Notes under the pieces: generated by a model
Databases searched by the model: none
Seen by the model: the letters and a program-made list of their open reading frames with translations, nothing else
Told to the model about the DNA's origin: nothing
In this document: one piece after another, positions 44,667 through 53,558 of the stretch
How positions within the stretch are numbered: the stretch's first letter is position 1
Layout of the letters: every line of letters starts with the position of its first letter
Translations under genes and position numbers: made by a program
From: Nitratireductor mangrovi
Lineage (GTDB): Bacteria > Pseudomonadota > Alphaproteobacteria > Rhizobiales > Rhizobiaceae
Length of the DNA: 64,000 nucleotides
NCBI RefSeq assembly: GCF_007922615.2
Contig: NZ_CP042301.2
Coordinates: 4,634,001-4,698,000 of the forward strand
Reading direction: 5' to 3'

Positions 44667-46097
44667 ATGACCACTGTCTTGAAGCCCGATATCTGCGTCA
44701 TCGGCGCCGGGTCGGGCGGCCTGTCGGTCGCTGCGGCCGCAGCCGCCTTCGGCGTCTCGGTCGTCCTGATCGAAAAAGGCAAGATGGGCGGCGACTGCCT
44801 CAACTATGGCTGCGTCCCGTCGAAGGCGATGATCGCGGCAGGCAAGCAGGCCGAGGCAATGCGGCATGCATCTGCTTTCGGCATCGCTGATGTCGATCCT
44901 CAAGTCGATTTCAAGGCCGTCAATCGCCACGTTCGTTCCGTCATCGCCGCGATCGCGCCAAATGATTCGGTCGAGCGGTTCACCGCGCTCGGCGTCCAGG
45001 TGATCCAGGCCGAGGCCCGCTTTGCCGATGCGCGCACTGTGGCGGCCGCAGAATACGAAATTCGCGCCCGGCGCTTCGTCGTTGCGACCGGTTCGTCGGC
45101 ACTGGTGCCGCCGATTCCGGGCCTCAACACGGTCGACTACCTCACCAATGAAACGATCTTCGAGCAGAGCCGGAAGCCCCGGCGGCTGATCATCGTCGGC
45201 GGCGGGCCGATCGGGATGGAACTCGCGCAAGCCCATCGCCGGCTCGGCGCGGAGGTTGTTGTTGTGGAGGCCTTTTCCGTGCTCGGCAAGGATGACCCGG
45301 AAGCGGCCGCGCTGGTGATCGACAGGCTGCGCTCCGAGGGCGTCGACATTCGTGAAAACACCAAGGTGGTAGCCGTGGAGAGACGCGGCAAGACCGGGGT
45401 ACGTGTTCAGGTTGAAACGGCTGATGGCGAGCCCGATACGATCGACGGAACCCATCTTCTGGTCGCCGTGGGCCGCGCCGCCAATGTCGATGGCCTCGGG
45501 CTCGATGCGGCCGGAATCGAGCATGACCGCAAGGGCATCAAGGTTGACGCCAAGCTGCGCACGTCCAATCGGCGTGCCTATGCCATTGGCGATGTCGCCG
45601 GCGGCCTGCAGTTTACCCATGTCGCGGGCTATCATGCGGGCCTTGTCATTCGTTCGATGCTGTTTCGCCTGCCGGCGCGTGAGGATCGCTCGATCATCCC
45701 ATGGGTCACCTACACCGACCCCGAACTTGCGCAAGTCGGCTTGTCTGAGGCGGAGGCAAGGAAGGCGGGGCGTGATTTCCGCATCCTGCGCTGGCCCTAT
45801 GCGGAAAACGACCGCGCCCAGGCCGAGCGCAAGACCTCCGGATTCATCAAGCTGATCGCCGACAAGCGCGGGCGCTTGCTGGGCGTCACGATCGTTGGCG
45901 CCAATGCCGGCGAGATGATCAATTTTTGGGCGCTGGCGCTCACCAAAGGCCTGAAGCTGAGGGACGTTACCGCCTATGTGCCGCCCTATCCAACCATGAG
46001 CGAAATCGGCAAGCGCGCGGCTATTGCCTTCTTTTCACCCGCGACCCGCAAGCTCTGGGTGCGCAGGCTGATTGCATTCCTGCGCCTGTTCGGCTGA
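44667..46097 (+). CDS. Pyridine nucleotide-disulfide oxidoreductase, mercuric-reductase-like
   Basis: This 476-residue FAD enzyme has the dinucleotide site CVIGAGSGGLSVAAAAAAFG at residues 10-29 and the redox-active pair in MGGDCLNYGCVPSKA. An NADH site IVGGGPIGMELAQAHRRLGA follows near 185. The end PPYPTMSE has Tyr where lipoamide dehydrogenase has the catalytic His, as in MerA. However, the HMA domain and C-terminal Cys pair of true mercuric reductase are missing, so mercury reduction is unlikely. Such proteins often pair with TVP38 proteins. The substrate is unknown. Confidence 0.9.
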   Translation: MTTVLKPDICVIGAGSGGLSVAAAAAAFGVSVVLIEKGKMGGDCLNYGCVPSKAMIAAGKQAEAMRHASAFGIADVDPQVDFKAVNRHVRSVIAAIAPNDSVERFTALGVQVIQAEARFADARTVAAAEYEIRARRFVVATGSSALVPPIPGLNTVDYLTNETIFEQSRKPRRLIIVGGGPIGMELAQAHRRLGAEVVVVEAFSVLGKDDPEAAALVIDRLRSEGVDIRENTKVVAVERRGKTGVRVQVETADGEPDTIDGTHLLVAVGRAANVDGLGLDAAGIEHDRKGIKVDAKLRTSNRRAYAIGDVAGGLQFTHVAGYHAGLVIRSMLFRLPAREDRSIIPWVTYTDPELAQVGLSEAEARKAGRDFRILRWPYAENDRAQAERKTSGFIKLIADKRGRLLGVTIVGANAGEMINFWALALTKGLKLRDVTAYVPPYPTMSEIGKRAAIAFFSPATRKLWVRRLIAFLRLFG

Positions 46098-46222
46098 ATA
46101 TCCGCCCCATTGACACCCAGTTTGGGAACCACTCTGGTGGGCTCAAACTCGTTCGGTGTCTCGCGGAGTATGGCGAGCGGTGGAACGGACGCCGGTGATC
46201 TGACGGAGGCTGACGCGAAGCG

Positions 46223-47713
46223 ATGACGTCCGGGAACAAAGTTCCGGAACAGCCGGCGGCGGGCGGCGCCTCGACCCAGGTGCCGTGGCCCTACCGGCTG
46301 TCGACCAAGCTGCTGCTGTTGACGATCGTCTCGGTTCTGATCGCCGAGGTTCTCATCTTCATCCCCTCCATCGCCAATTTTCGGCTGCGCTGGCTCGAGG
46401 AGCGCCTTTCGACCGCGGCGGCGGCCAGCGTGCCACTTGTCGAAAGCGACCAGATCGAGCTGCCGGCGAACCTGCGCAACGACGTCCTGATGGCGCTGGG
46501 GGCCAAGGCGATCGCCGTGCGCGATGCGGGCGTGTCGCGCCTCCTTGTGATGTCGGACATGCCGCCCGATGTCGACGAGCACATCACGCCAAGCGCCGTC
46601 GGCCCGGTCGCCGCGATCGGCGGCGCGCTCGATACGATGCTTTATGGCGGCGGGCGCGTTCTGAGGGTGTTTGGCAAGGTCGGCGACAGCCCGATGGATT
46701 TCGAGATCATCATCCCCGACAGGAAGCTGCGTGCGGCGATGTTCGTTTATGCGCGCAATGTCGCGGTGTTGTCGCTGCTGATCTCGCTGATCACCGCCGG
46801 GCTGGTCTTCTTCGCGATCCACGCGCTGATGATCAGGCCAATTCGCGGCATGCGCACGGCGATGAGCGCCTTTGCCGCAGCGCCGGACGATCCCGGGCGC
46901 ATCATCCGACCGTCGGCGCGGCGAGACGAGATCGGCATCGCGGAGCGTGAACTCGCCGTTATGCAGAACCAGTTGCATCACACGCTCGGCGAGCAGAAGC
47001 ACCTCGCCGACCTCGGGCTGGCGGTGTCCAAGATCAATCACGACATGCGCAATATCCTCGCCTCTGCACAGTTGATGTCGGACCGGCTGCGCACGCTCAA
47101 GGATCCGGCGGTGCAGATGTTCGCTCCCAAGCTGGTTCGCACCATCGACCGTGCCGTCGACTACACGGAGCGCGTGCTTTCCTACGGCCGCGCCCACGAA
47201 TCGCCGCCGACGCGACGCGTTATCAGGCTGCGCACCCTGGTCGAGGAGGTCGAAGGTCTTCTCGCCATCGAACCTGACTCGCGGATCGAGTTCGTCAACG
47301 CGGTCGCCCGAGACCTCGAGGTGGACGCCGATGCCGAACAGCTCTTCCGCATTCTCAACAATCTGTGCCGCAACGCCGTTCAGGCGATGTCGGGCAACGC
47401 CGAGGAAGCCGTGGTCAGCCGACTGACGGTGTCGGCCGAGCGCGAGGGCAGCGTCAGCCGCATCTTCATCGAGGACACTGGCCCCGGTCTGCCGCCCAAG
47501 GCGCGCGAAAACCTCTTCGCTGCCTTCCGTGGTGCCGCCCGCAGCGGCGGCACGGGGCTTGGCCTTGCCATCGCGCACGAACTGGTGCGCGCCCACGGCG
47601 GCAACATCGAGCTCGTCGAAAGCGTCGGTGGGCATACGCTGTTCGCGATCACCATTCCCGACCAGCCAGTTCGCCTCGAGGCCGCGCGCGAGTCGATGCG
47701 CCGGCCCGCCTGA
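46223..47713 (+). CDS. Sensor histidine kinase
   Basis: This 496-residue membrane histidine kinase has two transmembrane helices (about 28-48 and 175-200) enclosing a periplasmic sensor of roughly 125 residues. A HAMP-like linker (IRPIRGMRTAMSAFAAAPDD) follows, then a DHp region with the phospho-acceptor in VSKINHDMRNILASAQLM. The ATPase domain has N box LNNLCRNAVQAM, G1 DTGPGLPP and G2 GGTGLGLAIA. No response regulator is adjacent, so it is an orphan kinase here. It follows the oxidoreductase by 125 bases. Confidence 0.92.
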   Translation: MTSGNKVPEQPAAGGASTQVPWPYRLSTKLLLLTIVSVLIAEVLIFIPSIANFRLRWLEERLSTAAAASVPLVESDQIELPANLRNDVLMALGAKAIAVRDAGVSRLLVMSDMPPDVDEHITPSAVGPVAAIGGALDTMLYGGGRVLRVFGKVGDSPMDFEIIIPDRKLRAAMFVYARNVAVLSLLISLITAGLVFFAIHALMIRPIRGMRTAMSAFAAAPDDPGRIIRPSARRDEIGIAERELAVMQNQLHHTLGEQKHLADLGLAVSKINHDMRNILASAQLMSDRLRTLKDPAVQMFAPKLVRTIDRAVDYTERVLSYGRAHESPPTRRVIRLRTLVEEVEGLLAIEPDSRIEFVNAVARDLEVDADAEQLFRILNNLCRNAVQAMSGNAEEAVVSRLTVSAEREGSVSRIFIEDTGPGLPPKARENLFAAFRGAARSGGTGLGLAIAHELVRAHGGNIELVESVGGHTLFAITIPDQPVRLEAARESMRRPA

Positions 47714-47881
47714 GCTGACGCGGTTCCCGTGGCCGTCAACGCGCGCTGGTTCCGCCGTCGAGATCCTGCGCGCCGCGCGGATCGCTCTTTCGGGTCCAAG
47801 TGCTGACCGACTCCCGGTCGTGCCCAACAGCCGCTGTCGACACGCGACATGGTTCCGGCCTGTCGTCCTCGGATGGTCGGC

Positions 47882-47995
47882 ATGCACCCGAACAACGAGC
47901 CGCGACGGCGCTGCGATCGCTATGAACTGACCAAACCGCCGGGCAAAGAATTCGATTTCCGCGGCTTGCTTTTCGCGCTGGCCTTCATTAGGTAG
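47882..47995 (+). CDS. Possible small protein (37 residues)
   Basis: A short open frame lies in the 346-base gap between the kinase gene and tRNA-Arg (47714-48059). It reads MHPNNEPRRRCDRYELTK, then PPGKEFDFRGLLFALAFIR. In-frame ATGs at 47873 and 47849 would extend it by 3 or 11 residues. The basic N-terminal half and hydrophobic end look protein-like, but no good ribosome-binding site precedes any start. I do not recognise the family. The rest of the gap shows nothing. Confidence 0.3.
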   Translation: MHPNNEPRRRCDRYELTKPPGKEFDFRGLLFALAFIR

Positions 47996-48059
47996 CGGGT
48001 TCGCTCGCGGTCGGGTTTCCGGTCAGCGAAGCAGGGCCGCGACCATCTCGGCCCCGTGT

Positions 48060-48136
48060 GCGCCCGTAGCTCAGCTGGATAGAGCACCAGACTACGAATC
48101 TGGGGGTCAGAGGTTCGAATCCTTTCGGGCGCGCCA
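48060..48136 (+). tRNA. tRNA-Arg (anticodon ACG)
   Basis: A 77-base cloverleaf with acceptor stem GCGCCCG/CGGGCGC, D-loop AGCTCAGCTGGATAGAGC, and anticodon stem CCAGA/TCTGG enclosing CTACGAA (anticodon ACG at 48093-48095). The T-arm is GGTTCGAATCC and CCA is encoded at 48134-48136. The A34 is normally deaminated to inosine by TadA, reading CGU, CGC and CGA. A T-run follows directly. Confidence 0.97.
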
Positions 48137-48216
48137 TTTTTTCCGTAGCAAACACAAAAGCTTAGGCCGATAGTGCGCTCGCTGCCGCCGGAGGGCGAGT
48201 CGCTCGCTCCGCGTCG

Positions 48217-48774
48217 TTACGGACAAACCTTGCGCACCAGCGCATCGATCCAAGGGTCGTCGATTTCAGCGTAAGGGATCAGTAGGCGATAGTAGAATGC
48301 CCCGAAGACGAGGTCGAGCAGCAACGCTCCTTCGTCGCGCGACAGCCCGCCTGCCTCAATCGCGGCCAGTCCCTCCTCGCGCCGTGGGCGGATCCAGTTG
48401 TCCCAGAAGGCGCGCGCCAGGTCGGGATCGGATTGTGCCGCCCCGATCATATGGCGCAACAGGTCGCGTCGGCCGGGGTCGAGCGCTCTCGCAAAGTCGG
48501 TCAGCGCGTTTCGTAGCGTCTCGGCCACCGAGTGGCCCCGTCGGTAGGCAATCAGCGGCTCGATTTCCGCAAGAAAGGCGTCCATGACGACGGCGGCCGC
48601 GTTTGGCCAGCGCCGGTAGATCGTGGTCTTGGCCACGCCGGCTTCGGCGGCGATGCCTTCGATAGTCACCCGGTTGGGCCCGAGTTGCCGGGCCAGCAGC
48701 AGTGCTGCCGCGCACACCGCATGGGTCGCCGAACTGCTGCGTTTGCGCCCTCTGCTTGCTGCTTTCACGATCAT
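48217..48774 (-). CDS. TetR family transcriptional regulator
   Basis: This 185-residue TetR regulator has the HTH at about 20-60 (RVTIEGIAAEAGVAKTTIYRRWPNAAAVVM). The C-terminal domain is of the TetR_C_11-like type with LRHMIGAAQSDPDLARAFWD. ATG 48774 was chosen; GTG 48795 in the same frame adds seven residues. It is divergent from the molybdenum hydroxylase genes. A promoter with an imperfect palindrome in its spacer lies between them, so it is their likely repressor. Confidence 0.87.
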   Translation of the reverse strand: MIVKAASRGRKRSSSATHAVCAAALLLARQLGPNRVTIEGIAAEAGVAKTTIYRRWPNAAAVVMDAFLAEIEPLIAYRRGHSVAETLRNALTDFARALDPGRRDLLRHMIGAAQSDPDLARAFWDNWIRPRREEGLAAIEAGGLSRDEGALLLDLVFGAFYYRLLIPYAEIDDPWIDALVRKVCP

Positions 48775-48847
48775 CGCCGACCCATTGCTCGTCACCGAAT
48801 CCAGAAGCCACGCTTATAGCCCAAAGTTCCGGCTCGAACATTGTCTA

Positions 48848-48876
48848 TTGACAACGATACGTAGCGTAGCGATTAA
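48848..48876 (+). promoter_or_regulatory. Promoter with TetR-type operator in the spacer
   Basis: TTGACA and GATTAA are 17 bases apart. Inside the spacer, 48855-48871 reads CGATACG TAG CGTAGCG, an inverted repeat with six of seven pairs. A repressor bound there would block RNA polymerase. The promoter points to the molybdenum hydroxylase genes. Transcription would start near 48883. Confidence 0.6.
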
Positions 48877-48906
48877 TGATGTCGCAGACCTATCTCAGGT
48901 AGCCCG

Positions 48907-49041
48907 ATGAGAAAGCCTTCTGAATTCGCGCAACACGGGGGCGTTGGCCCCGCCCGTCCTACAGACCTCTTCGACCGTCGACAGGCAACCGCCGAACAGC
49001 GACAGGTGCCGGCTTCGCGGGGCCGAGGTGGGAAACAATGA
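48907..49041 (+). CDS. Possible leader peptide coupled to the hydroxylase gene (44 residues)
   Basis: An open frame begins MRKPSEFAQHGG and ends in RGRGGKQ. Its TGA stop overlaps the ATG of the next gene as ATGA, the classical form of translational coupling. It lies wholly inside the expected leader of the transcript. An AGGT sits nine bases before its ATG. It is Arg- and Gln-rich and unlike any family known to me. It may be real, or a chance frame. Confidence 0.3.
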   Translation: MRKPSEFAQHGGVGPARPTDLFDRRQATAEQRQVPASRGRGGKQ

Positions 49042-51149
49042 TCGGCAACTCCGCGGTCAAGTGGGATGCCGTCGACAAAGCGTGCGGCCGCTTTGCCTAT
49101 CCCTCCGATCTTTCGATGCCGAACATGCTCCATGTGAAGGTGTTGCGCGCCAACCGCGCCCATGCCCGAATACTTGGGCTTGCCACGGCCGAGGCAGCCG
49201 CGGCCGAGGGTGTTGCCTGCGTGCTGACACATCGCGACATTCCTGGCCTCAACGGGTTCGGCCTGATGGCGGACGACCAGCCTGTGCTCTGCTCCGAGCG
49301 TGTCCGTTTCGCTGGTGACGCTGTTGCCATTGTTGCGGCCCAAACGGAAGCGCAGGCGCGCTTTGCACTTGGCCTTGTCGAGGTCGAATACCACGATCTG
49401 CCCGCCGTCTTCGACGCGGTCGCCGCTCTTGAACCCGGCGCACCCCAGATCACGGAGAAGGGCAATCTGTGTCACGAACTGGAGTTCGGATTCGGCGACG
49501 TCGATGCTGCGCTCGCACGATCCGCTCATCGGGTGCGCCTTACCTATTCGACCGGTCGGCAGGAGCATGCCTATATCGAACCCGAGGCCGGCATCGCCTA
49601 TCTCGACACACAGGGCCGCATTGCCATCATTTGCGGTGGGCAGAATCCTTTCGCCGACAGGCGCCAGATCGCCGCCATCCTGGGCCTGCCGGAGGCCCGC
49701 GTCTGGGTCAGTCATCCGCCCATGGGCGGCGCCTTCGGCGGCAAGGAAGATCTTAACGTTCAGGCCGCGATCGCTCTCGTCGCGCAAGCGACCGGGCGCC
49801 CGGCCCGCATGGTCTACGACCGCTCCGAAAGCATCGAGTATTCGGTCAAAAGGCATCGCTTCGACGTCACCGTCGAGGCGGGAGCCGCCAAGGATGGCTC
49901 GTTGACGGGGTTCCGTGCGGACATGCTGGCGGATACCGGCGCCTATCTGACGCTGGGCCCCGCTGTGATGGCACTTGCCGCCGAGCACGCGTCAGGACCC
50001 TACCGGTTCACGGCGTCACACATCCGGGGACGTGTAGCCCATACCAACAATGGCAACGCCTCGGCCTTTCGCGGCTTCGGAAACCCGCAAGCAATCCTCG
50101 GCATCGAGCAGGCGATGGACGAACTGGCCGATAGGCTGGCCCTCGACCCGATCGAATTCCGTCGCCGCAACCTCCTTCGCAAGGGCGACCGGGCCGGGGC
50201 CGGTCATGTCGTGTCGAGCGATGTGACGCTCGACGGCCTCGCCGGACGCGCGCTGGCGAGCAACCTGCGCCGCCCCGCGGAAGTGTCGGGGTCGAAGCGT
50301 CGCGCGACCGGCGTCGCCTTCGTCTGGCAAGGCTTCGGGCTCGGACCCGGCGCCGAGCCGGGCTCCTCCGTGCGCCTCGTGCGCGACATGGATGGCGGCT
50401 TCACGCTCGATCTTTCGCAACCCGATCTTGGCGAAGGCAATCTCACCGCCTTCCTGCAAATCGCCGCCGGCACGCTTGGTTGCGACATGGCGGCGATCCG
50501 GCTTTCACATGGCACGACCGACAACGCCAATGCCTGGTCGACCAATGCCTCCCGCTCCCTGGCGGTCACGGGCTCCGCGGTGAAGCTCGCCGCCGAACGG
50601 GTCCGCGATCGGATGGCGGCCGGAGAAAACGGCTTGATCGAAGAAATTGCCCATTTTGCCCCACAGTTCGCTGGCGCGCTCACGACCGGGGTGCCGCATG
50701 TCGGTTACGCCTATGGGGTGCAACTGGTGCGCCTTTGCATCGACACGACGACTGGCGAGGTTGGCGTGGAAGAAGCCGAAACCCTGCTCGATCCCGGTAT
50801 CGTCATCAATCCGGATGGGGTGACCGGCCAGATCGAAGGCGGCTTCGCACAGGGGCTCGGCTTTGCGCTCAGCGAGGACCTTCATCTGGTCGACGGTCGC
50901 GTCAGCAATGGCCGCCTTTCGAGCTATATCATCCCGACCATTCGCGATGTGCCGCTCGGGATGCGGACGGTACTTGTTTCCACGCCCGAGCCGTCCAATC
51001 CACTGGGTGTCCGCGGCATTGCCGAACTGGGGCTGACGCCTGTGGCGCCGGCCGTCGCCAACGCGTTGCGACAGATCACCGGCAAGAGATTCGCGAGCTT
51101 CCCGGTTCGCGCCGAAGCCATCCTTGATGCCTTGGAGGAGCGGTCATGA
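49038..51149 (+). CDS. Xanthine dehydrogenase family, molybdopterin-binding subunit
   Basis: This 703-residue large subunit of a molybdenum hydroxylase hydroxylates an N-heterocycle or aldehyde. It has the N-terminal Ald_Xan_dh_C-type domain (1-110), then the cofactor domain with HPPMGGAFGGKEDLNVQ near residue 228, the SAFRGFGNPQAILGIEQAMD segment near 343, and the catalytic Glu in VRGIAELGLTPVAPAVANAL near residue 664. The substrate cannot be read from sequence. Its end overlaps the start of the partner gene by four bases. A TetR gene is divergent. Confidence 0.93.
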   Translation: MIGNSAVKWDAVDKACGRFAYPSDLSMPNMLHVKVLRANRAHARILGLATAEAAAAEGVACVLTHRDIPGLNGFGLMADDQPVLCSERVRFAGDAVAIVAAQTEAQARFALGLVEVEYHDLPAVFDAVAALEPGAPQITEKGNLCHELEFGFGDVDAALARSAHRVRLTYSTGRQEHAYIEPEAGIAYLDTQGRIAIICGGQNPFADRRQIAAILGLPEARVWVSHPPMGGAFGGKEDLNVQAAIALVAQATGRPARMVYDRSESIEYSVKRHRFDVTVEAGAAKDGSLTGFRADMLADTGAYLTLGPAVMALAAEHASGPYRFTASHIRGRVAHTNNGNASAFRGFGNPQAILGIEQAMDELADRLALDPIEFRRRNLLRKGDRAGAGHVVSSDVTLDGLAGRALASNLRRPAEVSGSKRRATGVAFVWQGFGLGPGAEPGSSVRLVRDMDGGFTLDLSQPDLGEGNLTAFLQIAAGTLGCDMAAIRLSHGTTDNANAWSTNASRSLAVTGSAVKLAAERVRDRMAAGENGLIEEIAHFAPQFAGALTTGVPHVGYAYGVQLVRLCIDTTTGEVGVEEAETLLDPGIVINPDGVTGQIEGGFAQGLGFALSEDLHLVDGRVSNGRLSSYIIPTIRDVPLGMRTVLVSTPEPSNPLGVRGIAELGLTPVAPAVANALRQITGKRFASFPVRAEAILDALEERS

Positions 51150-52447
51150 GCGTTCTGACCGTCAACGGGGTCTCACATGCCGTGCAGGATGCGTGGCATC
51201 GTACCTTGCTCGAAGTGCTGCGTGACGATCTCGATCTGAAGGGCGCCAAGCTCGGCTGCGGGGAGGGGGAATGCGGCGCGTGCACAGTCCTGGTCGACGG
51301 ACTTCCGGTTTGCGCCTGCCTGCAACTGGCCGGCAGTGTCGCCGGCCGCGAGGTCGTGACCGTCGAGGCCTTTGCCGAAACGCCGCTCGGTTCGCGGATC
51401 ACCCAGGCGCTCGCCGCCGGGGGTGCGGTCCAGTGTGGATTCTGCACGCCGGGGATCGTCATGGCTTCGGCGGGTCATTTCGCATCGCCTCCGCCTCGCG
51501 AACTGACAGCCGCCTTGGAGGGCAATCTCTGCCGCTGTACCGGCTATGCAAAAATTCGCGCTGCGCTCGAGGGGCTCGAAGGAGGGCCTCTCCCTCGAAC
51601 CAGGCCCAGGCCGGAGATCACCCTGGAGCGGGCCCTGGCACTCTTGAGCGACGATCCGGGGCTGATACCCGTTGGCGGCGGGACTGATCTTCTGGTCCGG
51701 CATGAGCACGATCTTCATGGGCGCTCCTTTCTCGACCTGACCCGGATATCCGACCACGAAATGACGATGGTTCGTGAACTCGACAAGCGTCTTTCGATAG
51801 GCGCGCTGGTGACGTGGTCGGATATTCTCACTGATCCGGCGATTGCCGAGAAGTTGCCTATGCTGGCCCAGGCCGCTGCCACCATAGGTGGCGCTCAGAT
51901 CCGCAACACCGGCACGATTGGCGGCAACCTGGCGACCGCCTCGCCGGCCGGGGACGGGTTGCCTGTCCTGATGGCGCTTGGCGCCGAAATCGTCCTCGCC
52001 CGGCGGTCGCACCGCCGCGTTCTGCCGCTCGGTGATTTTCTGGTTGGGCCCGGGAAGACGGCACTGCAGCCAGGAGAGGTGATCGTCAACGTCAGCGTTC
52101 CCTGGCCCGCACGCGGCACAGTCCAGATTTTCCGCAAGGTCGGTCCGCGCCGCGCTCAGGCAATTTCCAAGGTTTCAATGGCGCTAGTCGCCCGGCCGGA
52201 GGGCGGGCGGATCAGTGCGCTCAAGATGGCTTTCGGCGCCGTCGGCCCCGTCCCAATGACTTGCGAGCGAACGACCGCGCTTCTGACGTCCGAACGCCTG
52301 ACGTCGGAATTGGAATGGAGGGTCCGAGCGACACTCGATGCCGAGATCGCCCCGATCGACGATTACCGCTCCACCGCCGCCTACCGGCGCAAAGTAGCTG
52401 CGAACCTGTTGATCGAGGCCGTCAGAACGGTGGCGGATGCAGGTTGA
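51146..52447 (+). CDS. Xanthine dehydrogenase family, fused 2Fe-2S and FAD subunit
   Basis: This 433-residue electron-transfer subunit joins two units that are separate in many three-subunit hydroxylases. Residues 1-150 hold both 2Fe-2S clusters: the plant-type CGEGECGACTVLVDG with a later Cys (CACLQL), and the second cluster CGFCTPG plus CRCTGY. Residues about 165-330 form the FAD domain with LIPVGGGTDLLV and the flavin signature IRNTGTIGGNLATASPAGDG. The C-terminal CO dehydrogenase flavoprotein domain ends the protein. It partners the 703-residue subunit, with ATGA-type coupling. Confidence 0.93.
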   Translation: MSVLTVNGVSHAVQDAWHRTLLEVLRDDLDLKGAKLGCGEGECGACTVLVDGLPVCACLQLAGSVAGREVVTVEAFAETPLGSRITQALAAGGAVQCGFCTPGIVMASAGHFASPPPRELTAALEGNLCRCTGYAKIRAALEGLEGGPLPRTRPRPEITLERALALLSDDPGLIPVGGGTDLLVRHEHDLHGRSFLDLTRISDHEMTMVRELDKRLSIGALVTWSDILTDPAIAEKLPMLAQAAATIGGAQIRNTGTIGGNLATASPAGDGLPVLMALGAEIVLARRSHRRVLPLGDFLVGPGKTALQPGEVIVNVSVPWPARGTVQIFRKVGPRRAQAISKVSMALVARPEGGRISALKMAFGAVGPVPMTCERTTALLTSERLTSELEWRVRATLDAEIAPIDDYRSTAAYRRKVAANLLIEAVRTVADAG

Positions 52448-52555
52448 TCGTCAGACCTCGCTACGTCGGACGCGGTGATCGCGCCTGCAACCCGTGTTGC
52501 GACAGTTCGCGCTCACGCACTAAGCTGACGCCCGACGGTCGGTGTCGGGGTTTGC

Positions 52556-53470
52556 ATGGACAATCGGATCAGGATGCGGCACTTGCGCTGCTTCGTCGAG
52601 GTAGCGCGACATGGCTCGATCACCCGCGCCGCACAGGCGCTGAACACGGTGCAGCCGTCGCTGTCGCGCACGTTGCGTGAGCTGGAAGACGAAATCGGCG
52701 GGGCTCTTTTTGAGCGCACTGGCCGCGGGCTCGTCCTGACGAGCGCCGGCGAAATCCTCATGCGCCATGTCGGCGTCGGCCTGTCGCAGATCAGCAAGGG
52801 CATAAGGCAGGCACAGGAGCCGCGTGGAGCGCAGATCGTAACTATGGGCGTGCTCCCAAACGTGGCTCGAACGGTGGCGCCGCGCGCCATCGCGCGTTTC
52901 AAAGCAAATTTCCCCGGCACCGACGTTCGTGTCGTCTTCTTTCCCACCAGCGCCTTGATCGACCACCTGCAGGAAGGCGGCGTCGATTTTCTTTTCGGCC
53001 GGCTCTTCTCGCCGGAAAGGCTGAAAGGGGTCAGCTTCGAGCATCTCTATTCCGAACCGCTGGTTTTCGTGGCGCATCCCGATCATCCGCTGGCGGGCCG
53101 TCCCGAGGTGACGCTGGGGGATATCGATGCGGGCCTCGTGCTGGTGCCGCCGCCGGGCACGATCATCCGCTCCGAACTCGACAAGTTCACGGTCGCGCAC
53201 GGGCTTGCGGAGTTTTCCAACAAGATCGAAAGCATCCTGTTCGAATTCGTGCGGGCCTATCTGGCGCGTGCTGATGCGACCGCGTGCATTCCACTGGGCG
53301 CCGTTCGCCCGGAACTGGGCGACCGGCGTCTCGTGCGTCTCAACATCGCGACGGACGAAATGGTGAGTTCGGTCGGACTGTCGTTTGCGTCCGGTCGTGA
53401 GATCAATCCGGCCGCGGCGGCCCTGGCATCGGTGATCCGGGAGGAGGCAGCAATCTACGCGATGCCATAG
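52556..53470 (+). CDS. LysR family transcriptional regulator (PcaQ/GbpR-like)
   Basis: This 304-residue LysR regulator has the HTH MRHLRCFVEVARHGSITRAA followed by QPSLSRTLRELEDEIG. The effector domain has LPNVARTVAPRAIARFKANF near residue 98. It resembles the PcaQ/GbpR group. It reads toward the sulfatase and TRAP genes on the same strand and is 108 bases from the hydroxylase genes. It may regulate either group; the sulfatase-TRAP genes directly behind it are the better guess. Confidence 0.9.
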   Translation: MDNRIRMRHLRCFVEVARHGSITRAAQALNTVQPSLSRTLRELEDEIGGALFERTGRGLVLTSAGEILMRHVGVGLSQISKGIRQAQEPRGAQIVTMGVLPNVARTVAPRAIARFKANFPGTDVRVVFFPTSALIDHLQEGGVDFLFGRLFSPERLKGVSFEHLYSEPLVFVAHPDHPLAGRPEVTLGDIDAGLVLVPPPGTIIRSELDKFTVAHGLAEFSNKIESILFEFVRAYLARADATACIPLGAVRPELGDRRLVRLNIATDEMVSSVGLSFASGREINPAAAALASVIREEAAIYAMP

Positions 53471-53558
53471 CGGATTCGTTATGACAGAATCGCAACTATT
53501 ATTTCCCTGCTCACCACCGGACGACTATCTTTCCAATTAGCAGCATCTGGGAGGAGGT

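Noticed and set aside
44667..46097. Annotation as mercuric reductase
   Set aside because: The catalytic Cys pair is common to the whole family. The HMA domain, C-terminal Cys pair and any mer gene nearby are missing.
46098..46222. Promoter TTGACA at 46109 before the histidine kinase
   Set aside because: The -35 box is perfect, but nothing close to a -10 element follows at 16-18 bases.
48060..48136. tRNA-Arg as attachment site of an integrated island at 48217-58780
   Set aside because: The genes downstream are metabolic, there is no integrase, and I saw no direct repeat of the tRNA 3' end further on in the window.
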